Shown: positions 14,306 to 21,714 of the stretch, one piece after another
Position numbering within the stretch: position 1 is the first letter of the stretch
How the letters are laid out: each line of letters starts with the position of its first letter
DNA from: Nocardioides sp.
GTDB lineage: Bacteria > Actinomycetota > Actinomycetes > Propionibacteriales > Nocardioidaceae
Reading direction: 5' to 3'
Assembly (NCBI GenBank): GCA_030145945.1
Contig: JASLDK010000148.1
Span: 1 to 24,969 of the forward strand
Length of the DNA stretch: 24,969 nucleotides
Made by a program: the position numbers and the translations under genes
The notes under the pieces: model-generated
What the model was told of the DNA's origin: nothing
Databases searched by the model: none
Seen by the model: the letters and a program-made list of their open reading frames with translations, nothing else

Positions 14306-15979
14306 ATGACCCAGGAGCAGACGCCCACTCCCGACGCAGCACCTGTCGCCCCCGCCCCCGAGGCGCCGGCTGCTGAGGCCCCGGCTGCTGAGGCCCCGGC
14401 TGCTGAGGCCCCGGCCGCCAAGAGCCCCGTCGAGGAGGCGATCGCTCCTGGCTATGCCTTCGAAGGACCTGCCCTCGAGCTGGGTGGTCTGATGGCCGGC
14501 CCGGACGATCTCACGGGCAGCACCATCCGGATCCCGCTCGGCATGCTCAACCGGCACGGCCTGGTCGCCGGCGCCACCGGGACGGGCAAGACGAAGACGC
14601 TGCAGTTGCTCGCGGAGCAGCTCAGCGCCGCCGGCGTACCGGTGTTCGCCGCCGACATCAAGGGCGACCTGTCCGGCCTCGGTACGGCGGGGGAGCCCAA
14701 CGACAAGCTGCTCGCGCGGACGAAGTCGGTCGGGCAGGAGTGGACGGCGACCGCCTTCCCGGTGGAGTACTACGCGCTCGGCGGGCAGGGCACGGGCATC
14801 CCGATCCGGGTGACGGTGACGTCCTTCGGGCCGATCCTGTTGAGCCGGGTGCTCGGGCTCAACGACACCCAGGAGTCCAGCTTGGGCCTGGTCTTCCACT
14901 ACGCCGACAAGCAGGGCCTGCCGCTGCTCGACCTGCAGGACCTGCGGGCCGTCGTGCAGCATCTGACGAGCCCGGAGGGCAAGGCCGACCTCAATGACCT
15001 GGGCGGCCTCTCCGCAGCGACCGCCGGGGTGATCCTGCGTGAGCTGATCGCGTTCGCCGACCAAGGTGCCGAGGCGTTCTTCGGAGAGCCGGAGTTCGAC
15101 TCCGCCGACCTGTTGCAGCAGGCAGCGGACGGGCGTGGCCTGATCAACCTGGTCGAACTTCCCAACCTGCAGGACCGTCCGGCGATCTTCTCCACCTTCC
15201 TGATGTGGCTGCTCGCCGACCTGTTCCACGACCTGCCCGAGGTCGGCGACGTCGACAAGCCCAAGCTCGTGTTCTTCTTCGACGAGGCACACCTGCTCTT
15301 CAAGGACGCGTCCAAGCCGTTCCTGGAGTCGATCGCCCAGACCGTCCGGTTGATCCGCTCGAAGGGCGTCGGCGTCTTCTTCGTCACGCAGAGCCCGACC
15401 GACGTCCCCGACGACGTCCTCGCGCAGCTCGGCTCGCGCATCCAGCACCAGCTCCGCGCGCACACCCCCAATGACGCCAAGGCGCTGAAGGCGACCGTCA
15501 ACACCTATCCCCGCAGTGCGTACGCCGACCTCGGCGAGGTGATCACCACGCTCGGCATCGGCGAGGCGATCGTGACGGTGATGGGGGAGAAGGGTGCCCC
15601 GACCCCCGTCGCCTGGACCCGCCTGCGCGCCCCGGAGTCGTTGATGGCGCCCAGCAGCGCCGAGTCGATGGCGGCGGTCGTCGCGGCCAGCCCGCGTCAG
15701 GCGAAGTACGCCGAGGTCGTCGACCGCGAGTCTGCCCGGGAGATCCTGGCGAAGAAGCTCGAGGAGGGCGCCGCCGCGCAGGCCGAGGCTGCTGACAAGG
15801 CTGCCAAGGACAAGCCAGCCGCCAAGGAAAAGGCTGCGCCGAGGAAGAAGGATGACGGCGGCGGGGCTGGCGAGATCGTGAAGGACGTGGTCCAGTCCTC
15901 GGCGTTCAAGCAGTTCATGCGCACCGCCGCTGCCGAGATCGCCCGCGGCATGTTCGGTACGGCGCGCCGCCGCCGCTGA
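14306..15979 (+). CDS. HerA-like P-loop ATPase (DUF853 helicase family)
   Basis: Cytosolic ATPase of 557 residues. An Ala/Pro/Glu-rich N-terminal stretch (8-40) carries AAEAP repeats. The ATPase core has Walker A GATGTGKT (89-96) and Walker B LVFFFDEAHL (321-330), followed by VFFVTQSPTDVP as a sensor-like segment. A Lys/Ala-rich linker (about 490-520) precedes a short C-terminal helix and an Arg-rich end. This layout matches the DUF853 (YjgR-type) relatives of HerA/FtsK motors. Their role is not well defined; DNA translocation or helicase action is inferred from homology. ATG at 14306 lies 7 nt after TAAAGT, consistent with leaderless expression. It is a single gene, convergent with a small hypothetical gene. 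Confidence 0.88.
   Translation: MTQEQTPTPDAAPVAPAPEAPAAEAPAAEAPAAEAPAAKSPVEEAIAPGYAFEGPALELGGLMAGPDDLTGSTIRIPLGMLNRHGLVAGATGTGKTKTLQLLAEQLSAAGVPVFAADIKGDLSGLGTAGEPNDKLLARTKSVGQEWTATAFPVEYYALGGQGTGIPIRVTVTSFGPILLSRVLGLNDTQESSLGLVFHYADKQGLPLLDLQDLRAVVQHLTSPEGKADLNDLGGLSAATAGVILRELIAFADQGAEAFFGEPEFDSADLLQQAADGRGLINLVELPNLQDRPAIFSTFLMWLLADLFHDLPEVGDVDKPKLVFFFDEAHLLFKDASKPFLESIAQTVRLIRSKGVGVFFVTQSPTDVPDDVLAQLGSRIQHQLRAHTPNDAKALKATVNTYPRSAYADLGEVITTLGIGEAIVTVMGEKGAPTPVAWTRLRAPESLMAPSSAESMAAVVAASPRQAKYAEVVDRESAREILAKKLEEGAAAQAEAADKAAKDKPAAKEKAAPRKKDDGGGAGEIVKDVVQSSAFKQFMRTAAAEIARGMFGTARRRR
14366..14410 (+). repeat. Three perfect 15-bp repeats in the N terminus of the HerA-like gene
   Basis: CCGGCTGCTGAGGCC occurs three times without mismatch (14366, 14381, 14396) and degenerates on both sides. 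It encodes the AAEAP repeats. Identical copies suggest recent slippage, and the copy number may vary between strains. Confidence 0.9.
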
Positions 15980-15997
15980 CGCACCTGCCCGAGTCCG

Positions 15998-16171
15998 TCA
16001 GGCTGTCCAGCGGATCGCGTCGTCGACGAAGTCGGCGAGTTGGTTGACGCCGCGCAGGTCGTTGCGCTCGTCCATCAACCTGGCGAGGTTCTTCGCGTGC
16101 CGGTCACGCAGGGCGGCGCGGCGGGCGACCGACAGGTCGGTGGGGGTCTCGGATGCGGTGGTCGGTTCCAT
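15998..16171 (-). CDS. Small hypothetical helical protein
   Basis: Protein of 57 residues with a charged helical centre (VARRAALRDRHAKNLARL) and an acidic end (LADFVDDAIRWTA). No family is recognised. ATG at 16171 is preferred because an upstream ATG at 16213 would place a strong palindrome inside the coding region, but the longer 71-residue form cannot be excluded. No convincing ribosome binding site is seen for either. It stands alone between the HerA-like gene, which converges on it, and the kinase gene, which lies upstream on the same strand. Confidence 0.5.
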   Translation of the reverse strand: MEPTTASETPTDLSVARRAALRDRHAKNLARLMDERNDLRGVNQLADFVDDAIRWTA

Positions 16172-16185
16172 GTTGATCAGCCTGA

Positions 16186-16205
16186 AAGCCCGAAGTTTCG
16201 GGCTT
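16186..16205. terminator. 20-bp palindrome/hairpin after the kinase gene
   Basis: AAGCCCGAA and TTCGGGCTT are perfect 9-bp arms around GT; as RNA this gives at least a 7-bp stem with a 6-nt loop. It lies 63 bp after the kinase stop and 14 bp before the small gene at 16171. It has no U tract on either strand. It could be a weak terminator of the kinase operon, an attenuator or an operator for the small gene. The feature type is a best guess. Confidence 0.4.
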
Positions 16206-16267
16206 CCTGCCATTCGGTTACGTCTGGGTGACGCGGGGTGTGAGACGCGCGACAGCGGGCGAATCTC

Positions 16268-17668
16268 TCAGCGATCGCCGACAGGCAGGAGCACACTGAC
16301 CGTCATCGCAGGGGAGTGGGTGCACTCGACGGGCTGAGCCGTCCCGTGTGACTCGTGACGCCCGTCGTGGCACAGGCGCAGCTCACCGCCGGCCCGCCGG
16401 ACGACTGCCTCGACGAGCGCCAGTCCCAGACCGGAGCCGGGCAGGGAGCGGGAGGCGTCTGCGCGGGTGAAGCGCTGGGTGGCGGTCGCGAGCAGCTCCG
16501 CCGGCATGCCGCCGCCCGCGTCGGCGACGGTGACCCGGGCCAGGGTCCGGGTGGGGCGGTCGACGACCACCTGCACCGGCGGGGCGCCGTACGCCGTCGC
16601 GTTGGCGAGCAGGTTGCCCACGATGCGTTCGATGCCGAGCTCGTCGAGGCCGACCGGGGCGGTGTCGGCGAGCAGGTCGAGGGTGAGGTCCGCGGCGTGG
16701 CCCGGATCGGCGAGTCGGCGTCGGTCGACGAGCCGGGAGGTGACGGCCACCAGGTCCGCCGTACCCCCACTCGGGAGGGCGCCGAGGGCGAGCAACTGGT
16801 CGGCGAGTCGGGCCAACCGGTCGAGGTCGATCGCGAGCTCGGCGAGCACGTGCTCGTGCTCCTCGACCGTCCGAGGACGGCGCCGGGTGAGCTGGATCCG
16901 GCCGGTGAGGAGGGTGATCGGCGTGCGCAGCTCGTGGCTCGCCTCGTTGACGAACTGCCGCTCCCGGTCCAGCGCCCGCTCCAGCGCGGCCAACATGTCG
17001 TTGAAGGTGTGGCCCAGGCGGGTGACCTCGTCATCGCGACGTTCGGGTACGTCGAGACGCAACTGTGTCGCGCCGGCGGCGATCTCCGCGGCCTGCTGCC
17101 GGTAGCGCTCGACAGGGCGCAGGGCGGCGCGCGCCAGCCGGTCGCCGACGAAGGCCGTGATGACGAGAGCGCCGAGGCCGGCGAGAGCCAGTTGGAGCAG
17201 GAGCTCGCGCAGTGCCTCGTCGCGATGGTCACGGCGTACGCCGACGAGCAGGTGCGCCTGCGCAGGTGCCGGGAGAGCGAGGACCCGCACTCGGTAGGGA
17301 TGGCGGGAGGCGGGCAGGAGTTCGCCCACGTTGATGGTGCGGGTCGTCGTACCGCCCGAAACCTTGACCATGCGGTGGGTGCCCGCCGGGCCGCCGTGAT
17401 CGAGCACGGTGCCGTCCGCGGCGACGACCTGCCAGGCGACCCCGGTGGCTTCGGCCGAGGCCCGTTGGGCGACGACACCGTCGGATCCGATCAGGGGCTG
17501 GATGGTCGAGGCTGCCTGCCGCAGCTCGGTGTCGAGGCCACGGTTGAGGGCATATTCGACCCGCCAATAGACGAATCCACCAGCCGTCACGAGCACGACC
17601 AGCATGGCGAGGGAGAAGCCGACGACGAGACGGGCCCGCAGCGGAAGACGCCCGAAGAGACCCTTCAC
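16268..17668 (-). CDS. Two-component sensor histidine kinase
   Basis: Membrane kinase of 466 residues. The order is TM1 (13-34), an extracytoplasmic sensor region (about 35-155), TM2 (156-174), HAMP (about 178-230), HisKA with phospho-accepting His245 in ASHELRTP, then the ATPase domain with its N box (352-356), G1 box DAGGGMP (383-389) and G2 box GSGLGL (411-416). It senses an envelope signal and phosphorylates the adjacent regulator. GTG at 17668 overlaps the regulator stop by four bases (GTGA), which fixes the start; upstream in-frame codons lie in the regulator gene. It is the last gene of the DedA-regulator-kinase operon. The small sensor domain fits kinases that detect membrane-active compounds, but the signal is unknown. 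Confidence 0.93.
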   Translation of the reverse strand: MKGLFGRLPLRARLVVGFSLAMLVVLVTAGGFVYWRVEYALNRGLDTELRQAASTIQPLIGSDGVVAQRASAEATGVAWQVVAADGTVLDHGGPAGTHRMVKVSGGTTTRTINVGELLPASRHPYRVRVLALPAPAQAHLLVGVRRDHRDEALRELLLQLALAGLGALVITAFVGDRLARAALRPVERYRQQAAEIAAGATQLRLDVPERRDDEVTRLGHTFNDMLAALERALDRERQFVNEASHELRTPITLLTGRIQLTRRRPRTVEEHEHVLAELAIDLDRLARLADQLLALGALPSGGTADLVAVTSRLVDRRRLADPGHAADLTLDLLADTAPVGLDELGIERIVGNLLANATAYGAPPVQVVVDRPTRTLARVTVADAGGGMPAELLATATQRFTRADASRSLPGSGLGLALVEAVVRRAGGELRLCHDGRHESHGTAQPVECTHSPAMTVSVLLPVGDR

Positions 17669-18348
17669 GACACCGGCGCCGGGTCGAGGCGGTAGCCGAC
17701 ACCGCGCAGTGTGACGATGGTCTGGGTGTCGAAGGGACGGTCGACCTTGGCCCGGATCGCGGCCAGGTGCACGTCGATCACGTTGCTGCGCAGGTCGGTC
17801 TCGCCGTCCCACACCTCGTCGAGGATCGAGAGGCGGGTGACGACCTGACCGGGGTGCGCGGCGAGCAGGTGCAGGATGTCGAACTCCCGCGCGGACAGGG
17901 AGATCTCCTGCCCACGTCGGGTCACCCGACGGGCGACCGGATCGACCACCAGGTCGCCGACCTGGACCGGCGCAGCACCGGTGAACGTGTTGCGGCGATA
18001 GAGCGCGCGCAACCGGGCCAGCAACTCGTCGAGGTCGAACGGCTTCGGCAGGTAGTCGTCGGCCCCGGCATCGAGACCCTCGATCCGGTCCCGCACATCA
18101 CCGCGCGCGGTGAGCATCAGCACCGGTGTCGCGAGTCCGATCGACCGCATCTGCCGGGCGACACTCACGCCGTCCTTGCCGGGCAGCATCCAGTCCAGCA
18201 GCGCGACGTCATAGCCGGTGTCGGTGAGCAGCCGGTCGTACGCCGTACGCCCGTCGTGGACGACGTCGACCTGCCAGCCGGCCTCGATCAGGGACTCCCG
18301 CAGGAGGTCCGCCAGCCGGACGTCGTCCTCGGCGACCAGGACCCTCAT
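17665..18348 (-). CDS. OmpR/PhoB-family response regulator
   Basis: DNA-binding regulator of 227 residues. The receiver domain (1-115) has the acidic pair Asp8-Asp9, phospho-acceptor Asp52 in LLDWMLPG, Thr80 and Lys102. A winged-helix domain (about 128-223) ends in the typical TLRGVGYRL. ATG at 18348 has a strong ribosome binding site (GGGGAGG, minus strand) about 8 nt upstream. It is co-transcribed with the DedA gene (25-bp gap) and overlaps the kinase gene by 4 bp. OmpR-type regulators bind head-to-tail hexamers at 11-bp centres; exactly such pairs lie in both promoters at 19019-19058, so the regulator probably controls its own operon and the ABC operon. Confidence 0.95.
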   Translation of the reverse strand: MRVLVAEDDVRLADLLRESLIEAGWQVDVVHDGRTAYDRLLTDTGYDVALLDWMLPGKDGVSVARQMRSIGLATPVLMLTARGDVRDRIEGLDAGADDYLPKPFDLDELLARLRALYRRNTFTGAAPVQVGDLVVDPVARRVTRRGQEISLSAREFDILHLLAAHPGQVVTRLSILDEVWDGETDLRSNVIDVHLAAIRAKVDRPFDTQTIVTLRGVGYRLDPAPVS

Positions 18349-18373
18349 CGCAGCGCCTCCCCACGCCCGTCGA

Positions 18374-18994
18374 TCACGAACCCACCGTAGTGACCGCCCG
18401 GCGGCGACGCAGGAGATGCCGGCCGACCAGCAGGGCGACGATCGTCAGCGTGACCGCCAGTCCGGCGTTCGACACCAGATGGGCGACGTGCTGCCAGTTC
18501 GCGCCGGCCAGATAGCCCAGGGTCACCATCAACCCGCCCCACAGCACCGCTCCGGTGATGTTGAAGACGGCGAAGCGGCGGTAGGGCATCCGGCCCATGC
18601 CGGCCAGGCCGGGCACCAGCACCCGCAGTGCGACCGTGAAGCGTCCCACCAGCACTGCCCAGCCACCGCGGTCGCTGAGGGCGTGCTCGGCCTTGTCGAG
18701 GTGGTGGGCGCGGATGAATCGGCTGAACATCCCGTCGAGGATCCGCCGACCCCAGCGCCGTCCCACCACATAGCCGACCGCGTCGCCCACGATCGCGCCG
18801 CCGATGCCGGCCGCGGCGATCAGCGCGACCGGGGCATGGCCCTGCCCGGCGATCACGCCACCGAGCAGGAGGGCGAGCTCGCCGGGGACCACGAACCCCA
18901 GGAAAACCGACGACTCCAGGGCGGGCAGGAGGAAGACGACCAGCACTGCCAACCACGTCGGCACGTTCAACAGGTGCGCGATCAGTCCGGACAT
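18374..18994 (-). CDS. DedA-family membrane protein
   Basis: Protein of 206 residues with about five hydrophobic segments. DedA motifs are visible: LLPALESSVFLGFVVPGE near the N terminus, GDAVGYVVGRRWGRR in the middle, and VGRFTVALRVLVPGLAGMGRM, in which Arg and Pro residues of the re-entrant region are conserved. DedA proteins translocate lipid carriers such as undecaprenyl phosphate or phospholipids across the membrane and support resistance to cationic peptides and bacitracin-like drugs. ATG at 18994 is chosen over GTG 19003 because a TAGCGT -10 box (minus 19007-19002) lies 7 nt upstream, in mirror symmetry with the ABC promoter; GTG 19003 would lie inside that box. It is the first gene of the operon with the two-component system. 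Confidence 0.9.
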   Translation of the reverse strand: MSGLIAHLLNVPTWLAVLVVFLLPALESSVFLGFVVPGELALLLGGVIAGQGHAPVALIAAAGIGGAIVGDAVGYVVGRRWGRRILDGMFSRFIRAHHLDKAEHALSDRGGWAVLVGRFTVALRVLVPGLAGMGRMPYRRFAVFNITGAVLWGGLMVTLGYLAGANWQHVAHLVSNAGLAVTLTIVALLVGRHLLRRRRAVTTVGS

Positions 18995-19001
18995 GTCCTC
19001 C

Positions 19002-19007
19002 ACGCTA
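19002..19007 (-). promoter_or_regulatory. -10 box of the dedA operon
   Basis: TAGCGT lies 7 nt before ATG 18994, so the mRNA would start at or next to the start codon. There is no -35 hexamer. The CTTCAT pair occupies that place, as expected for an activator-dependent promoter. Confidence 0.6.
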
Positions 19008-19018
19008 GGGCCCCACGC

Positions 19019-19058
19019 ATGAAGTGAGGATGAAGAACCTCCTTCATGTTGCCTTCAT
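19019..19058. promoter_or_regulatory. Symmetric double operator of the DedA/ABC divergon
   Basis: ATGAAG at 19019 and 19030 and CTTCAT at 19042 and 19053 form two direct-repeat pairs, each with an 11-bp centre distance, facing each other across 6 bp. The outer arms extend to GCATGAAG and CTTCATGC. Relative to each predicted start site, the boxes lie at about -41 and -30 on both sides. This is the layout of OmpR-family activator sites. Confidence 0.8.
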
Positions 19059-19069
19059 GCGGCGCTTCC

Positions 19070-19075
19070 TACGGT
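19070..19075 (+). promoter_or_regulatory. -10 box of the ABC exporter operon
   Basis: TACGGT lies 7 nt before ATG 19083. Its distance from the operator centre (19038.5) is identical to that of the opposite -10 box, and no ribosome binding site precedes the start. Leaderless expression is inferred. Confidence 0.6.
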
Positions 19076-19082
19076 GCCGCCC

Positions 19083-20048
19083 ATGGACACAGCACTGGCC
19101 GTCGATGCCGACGGCGTCACCAAGTCGTTCGGATCGCTTCGTGCGGTCGACGGCATCTCGCTCCAGGTCGGGTTGGGGGAGGTGTACGGCGTCCTCGGGC
19201 CCAATGGCGCAGGGAAGACGACCTTCCTGCGCATGTTGTTCGGCCTGATCCGCCCCGATGCCGGCACCATCCGCGTGCTCGGACGGACCTGGCCCCAGGA
19301 CGGCGTCGGCACCCTCGACGGCGTCGCCGGCTTCATCGAGAGCCCCAGGTTCTACCCCTATCTGACCGGCCGCCAGAACCTGCAGGGAATGGCGCTCCTC
19401 GACGGACACGGCCGTCGCGAGGCCGGCCGTCGCATCGACGAGGTGCTCGACATCGTCGACCTCGCCGACCGGTCCGGCTACAAGGTCGGCGGCTACTCCT
19501 ACGGCATGCGCCAGCGCCTCGGCGTCGCCGCCAGCCTGCTGCGCGAGCCCAGGCTGCTCGTGCTCGACGAACCCGCCAATGGACTCGACCCCGCCGGCAT
19601 CCGCGACATGCGCGCCCTGGTGAAGCGGCTCGCCGACGGTGGCCTGACGGTCCTGCTCAGCTCCCACCACATGGACGAGGTCGAGGAGATCTGCGACAAC
19701 GTCACCATCATGCGCCGCGGCTCGGTCGCCTTCCACGGCACCGTGACCGACCTGCGCTCCATGGCGCCCGACCCCGGCTACGCACTGGCGACGACCGACG
19801 ACATCCGCGCCCTCGAGGTCGTACGCCGACACGGCGCTGTGCAGGCCGAGACGGCGGCAGACACAGGCGGACTGTCCGTGACTGGACCGGCCGACGCGGT
19901 GTCGTCGTACGTGTCCGACGTGGTGGGCAGCGGGATCGCCCTCAAATCCTTCACGCCGACCCGGACGCCGCTGGAGGCCCTGTTCTTCATGCTGACCGAC
20001 ACGGAGGACACCGACACGGAGGACACCGACACGGAGGAGGCGGCATGA
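19083..20048 (+). CDS. ABC transporter ATP-binding protein
   Basis: ATPase of 321 residues of the BcrA/CcmA type that pairs with ABC-2 permeases. It has Walker A GPNGAGKT (39-46), signature YSYGMRQR (138-145), Walker B LLVLDEP (158-164) and the H-loop in SSHHMDE (194-200). After the ATPase domain (about 6-215) there is a C-terminal extension of the sort found in drug exporters, ending in repeated TDTED pentapeptides. ATG at 19083 is preferred over the upstream GTG 19074 because the TACGGT -10 box overlaps that GTG. It overlaps the permease gene by four bases (ATGA). Activation by the divergent two-component system is inferred from the shared operator. Confidence 0.93.
   Translation: MDTALAVDADGVTKSFGSLRAVDGISLQVGLGEVYGVLGPNGAGKTTFLRMLFGLIRPDAGTIRVLGRTWPQDGVGTLDGVAGFIESPRFYPYLTGRQNLQGMALLDGHGRREAGRRIDEVLDIVDLADRSGYKVGGYSYGMRQRLGVAASLLREPRLLVLDEPANGLDPAGIRDMRALVKRLADGGLTVLLSSHHMDEVEEICDNVTIMRRGSVAFHGTVTDLRSMAPDPGYALATTDDIRALEVVRRHGAVQAETAADTGGLSVTGPADAVSSYVSDVVGSGIALKSFTPTRTPLEALFFMLTDTEDTDTEDTDTEEAA
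19995..20039 (+). repeat. 15-bp repeat triplet at the 3' end of the ABC ATPase gene
   Basis: ACCGACACGGAGGAC is repeated at 19995, 20010 and 20025; the last copy differs in its final base. It encodes an acidic TDTED tail just before the stop codon. The translation start of the permease follows 6 bp later. Confidence 0.9.
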
Positions 20049-20926
20049 GTGCCCTTCGAACCGCACCCGAGACCGGCGTGACCGCACCGTTGCACAGCGC
20101 TCCGGCGACGACGGCCGGCACCGCGACCGTGCTCCGCTGGGAGCTCCGCAAGCTCGCCGCGCAGTGGCGCACCCGGGTCACCCTGCTGGCCGCGGTGGTC
20201 ATGCCGATCCCTGTCGTGATGATCATCCACGGGCAGTCGCGTCCCCCCAAGGACACGCTCTTCGGCCGGTTCGCGACCGAGAACGGCTTCGCGCTCGCAC
20301 TGCTGATCCTCGGCTTCGCTGCCCAGTGGGCGCTGCCGTTGCTGACGGCGATCGTCGCCGGCGACATCTTCGCCAGCGAGGACAACCACGGCACCTGGAA
20401 GACCGTGCTGACCCGATCGGCCAGCCGGGGCGCGATCTTCCGGGCCAAGACCATCGCCGCCTTCGGGTTCGCGCTGCTGGTCCTGGCGCTGCTCGCGGCC
20501 TCGACGATCGCGGCCAGCCTGCTGATCGTCGGCCACCAGCCGCTCACCGGTCTGAGCGGTCAGACGATCGCGCCGCACACGGCGCTCGCGCTCGTGGTGG
20601 CCAGTTGGGCGACGATGGTGCCGCCGATGCTGGCGGTCACCAGCCTCGCGCTCCTGCTGTCGGTGTGGTCGCGCAACCCCGCGGTCGGGGTGGCAGCCCC
20701 GGTCGTCATCGGCATGGTGATGCAGCTCGTCGGATCCGTCGGCGGCGTCGAGATGCTGCGCCCCTTCCTGCTGAGCACGCCTGCCGAGGCCTGGCACGGT
20801 CTGCTGGCCGCACCGCGCTTCACCGGCCCCCTCGTCGAAGGGGCCATCGCCTGCGGGATCTGGGCAGTCGTCTGCCTGACCGGCACCCACCTGATCATGC
20901 GTCGTCGCGACATCACCGGAGGCTGA
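20045..20926 (+). CDS. ABC-2-type transporter permease
   Basis: Membrane protein of 293 residues. A 40-residue cytosolic N terminus precedes six hydrophobic segments (about 44-62, 80-107, 140-165, 178-212, 217-236 and 262-282), the normal count for an ABC-2 permease half. The motif IFASEDNHGTWKTVLTRSASR after the second segment is typical of this group (antibiotic or lantibiotic exporters and self-resistance permeases). ATG at 20045 overlaps the ATPase stop. It should form the membrane channel with the ATPase as a dimer of each. The substrate is unknown; membrane-active peptides, lipids or lipid-linked compounds are inferred from the DedA and two-component context. Confidence 0.9.
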   Translation: MSALRTAPETGVTAPLHSAPATTAGTATVLRWELRKLAAQWRTRVTLLAAVVMPIPVVMIIHGQSRPPKDTLFGRFATENGFALALLILGFAAQWALPLLTAIVAGDIFASEDNHGTWKTVLTRSASRGAIFRAKTIAAFGFALLVLALLAASTIAASLLIVGHQPLTGLSGQTIAPHTALALVVASWATMVPPMLAVTSLALLLSVWSRNPAVGVAAPVVIGMVMQLVGSVGGVEMLRPFLLSTPAEAWHGLLAAPRFTGPLVEGAIACGIWAVVCLTGTHLIMRRRDITGG

Positions 20927-20928
20927 CA

Positions 20929-21714
20929 ATGCGCCGTACCCTTCTGACGATCCTCGCCGCCCTCGCGGTGCTGGCCGGACTCGCTGCCGCTGCCGTGGCG
21001 GTCGGTCCCGGGACCTCGGGCAGCTCGGTCACCCGAGCCCGCCTGGAGCGTTCCCTGCCCCAGACCTTCGCCAACGTCTATGCCCAACAGGCCGTCCTGC
21101 TGGGGCATCCGGGCGTCACGCCGCAGTCCCTACACCCGCGGGCGATGTGCGACAAGCACGGCCCGAACGTGGCCGACGTCGGCCCCGGCGGCGACTGGAT
21201 CTGCCTGATGAGCTGGGAGGACCCCAATGTCCCCATGCCGCCCGAGGGCTATGGGAAGTTCGAGCTCAACGTGCACAGCAACGACTGCTACACGGTCGCC
21301 GGCCCGACCAAGCTGACCGGGTATCTCACGCTGACCGACACCCGCGGCCGGGAGGTCACCAACCCGGTCTTCGAGTTCGACGGCTGCTTCGACCCCCACA
21401 CCGACAACACCGCGACCGGCAACAGCTTCCCCTCTGTCCTCAGCATCACCAGCACCACCGTCACCACCACCAAGGACGGGAGGGCGACCATCCAGCTCGG
21501 CTGCGGCACCGGCGCCGAAGGCTGCTCCGGGACCGTGACAGCCTCGGCGGACGGCGTACCGATCGGCGCGCAGCCGTTCACCATGCAGGAGGAGTCGACC
21601 GCGCAACTGGTCTTCCCGACACCTCTTCCTGCGGGGGCCAGCCAGGTCGAGTTCACGGTGACCGCCGACCACGGCGTCGTGCCGCCGAAGCCGGTGACGC
21701 TGCCCGTCAGCTGA
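20929..21714 (+). CDS. Secreted or membrane-anchored cysteine-containing protein of the ABC operon
   Basis: Protein of 261 residues. The N terminus (RR followed by LLTILAALAVLAGLAAAAVAV, up to about residue 26) is a signal peptide or single anchor. The exported part has six cysteines (in MCDKHG, WICLMSW, NDCYTV, DGCFDP, LGCGTG and EGCSGT), suggesting three disulfides, and Gly/Thr-rich beta-strand segments. No family is recognised. ATG at 20929 lies 2 bp after the permease stop, so the gene belongs to the exporter operon. It may be an accessory or signal-sensing protein outside the membrane. Its last 8 bp overlap the end of the convergent BtuF-like gene. Confidence 0.8.
   Translation: MRRTLLTILAALAVLAGLAAAAVAVGPGTSGSSVTRARLERSLPQTFANVYAQQAVLLGHPGVTPQSLHPRAMCDKHGPNVADVGPGGDWICLMSWEDPNVPMPPEGYGKFELNVHSNDCYTVAGPTKLTGYLTLTDTRGREVTNPVFEFDGCFDPHTDNTATGNSFPSVLSITSTTVTTTKDGRATIQLGCGTGAEGCSGTVTASADGVPIGAQPFTMQEESTAQLVFPTPLPAGASQVEFTVTADHGVVPPKPVTLPVS

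Noticed and set aside
13321..14421. Open frame of 366 codons on the minus strand
   Set aside because: It overlaps the LytR_C and ParB/VapB-like genes in another frame on the same strand and runs antisense into the HerA-like gene; its start lies in the AAEAP repeat. The translation is Arg-rich with no family.
14261..15463. Open frame of 400 codons antisense to the HerA-like gene
   Set aside because: The opposite strand has Walker A and B motifs in the right order and spacing; this frame has no recognisable domain.
19984..19991. Further CTTCAT regulator box inside the ABC ATPase gene
   Set aside because: A single copy without an 11-bp partner, within coding sequence; expected by chance.
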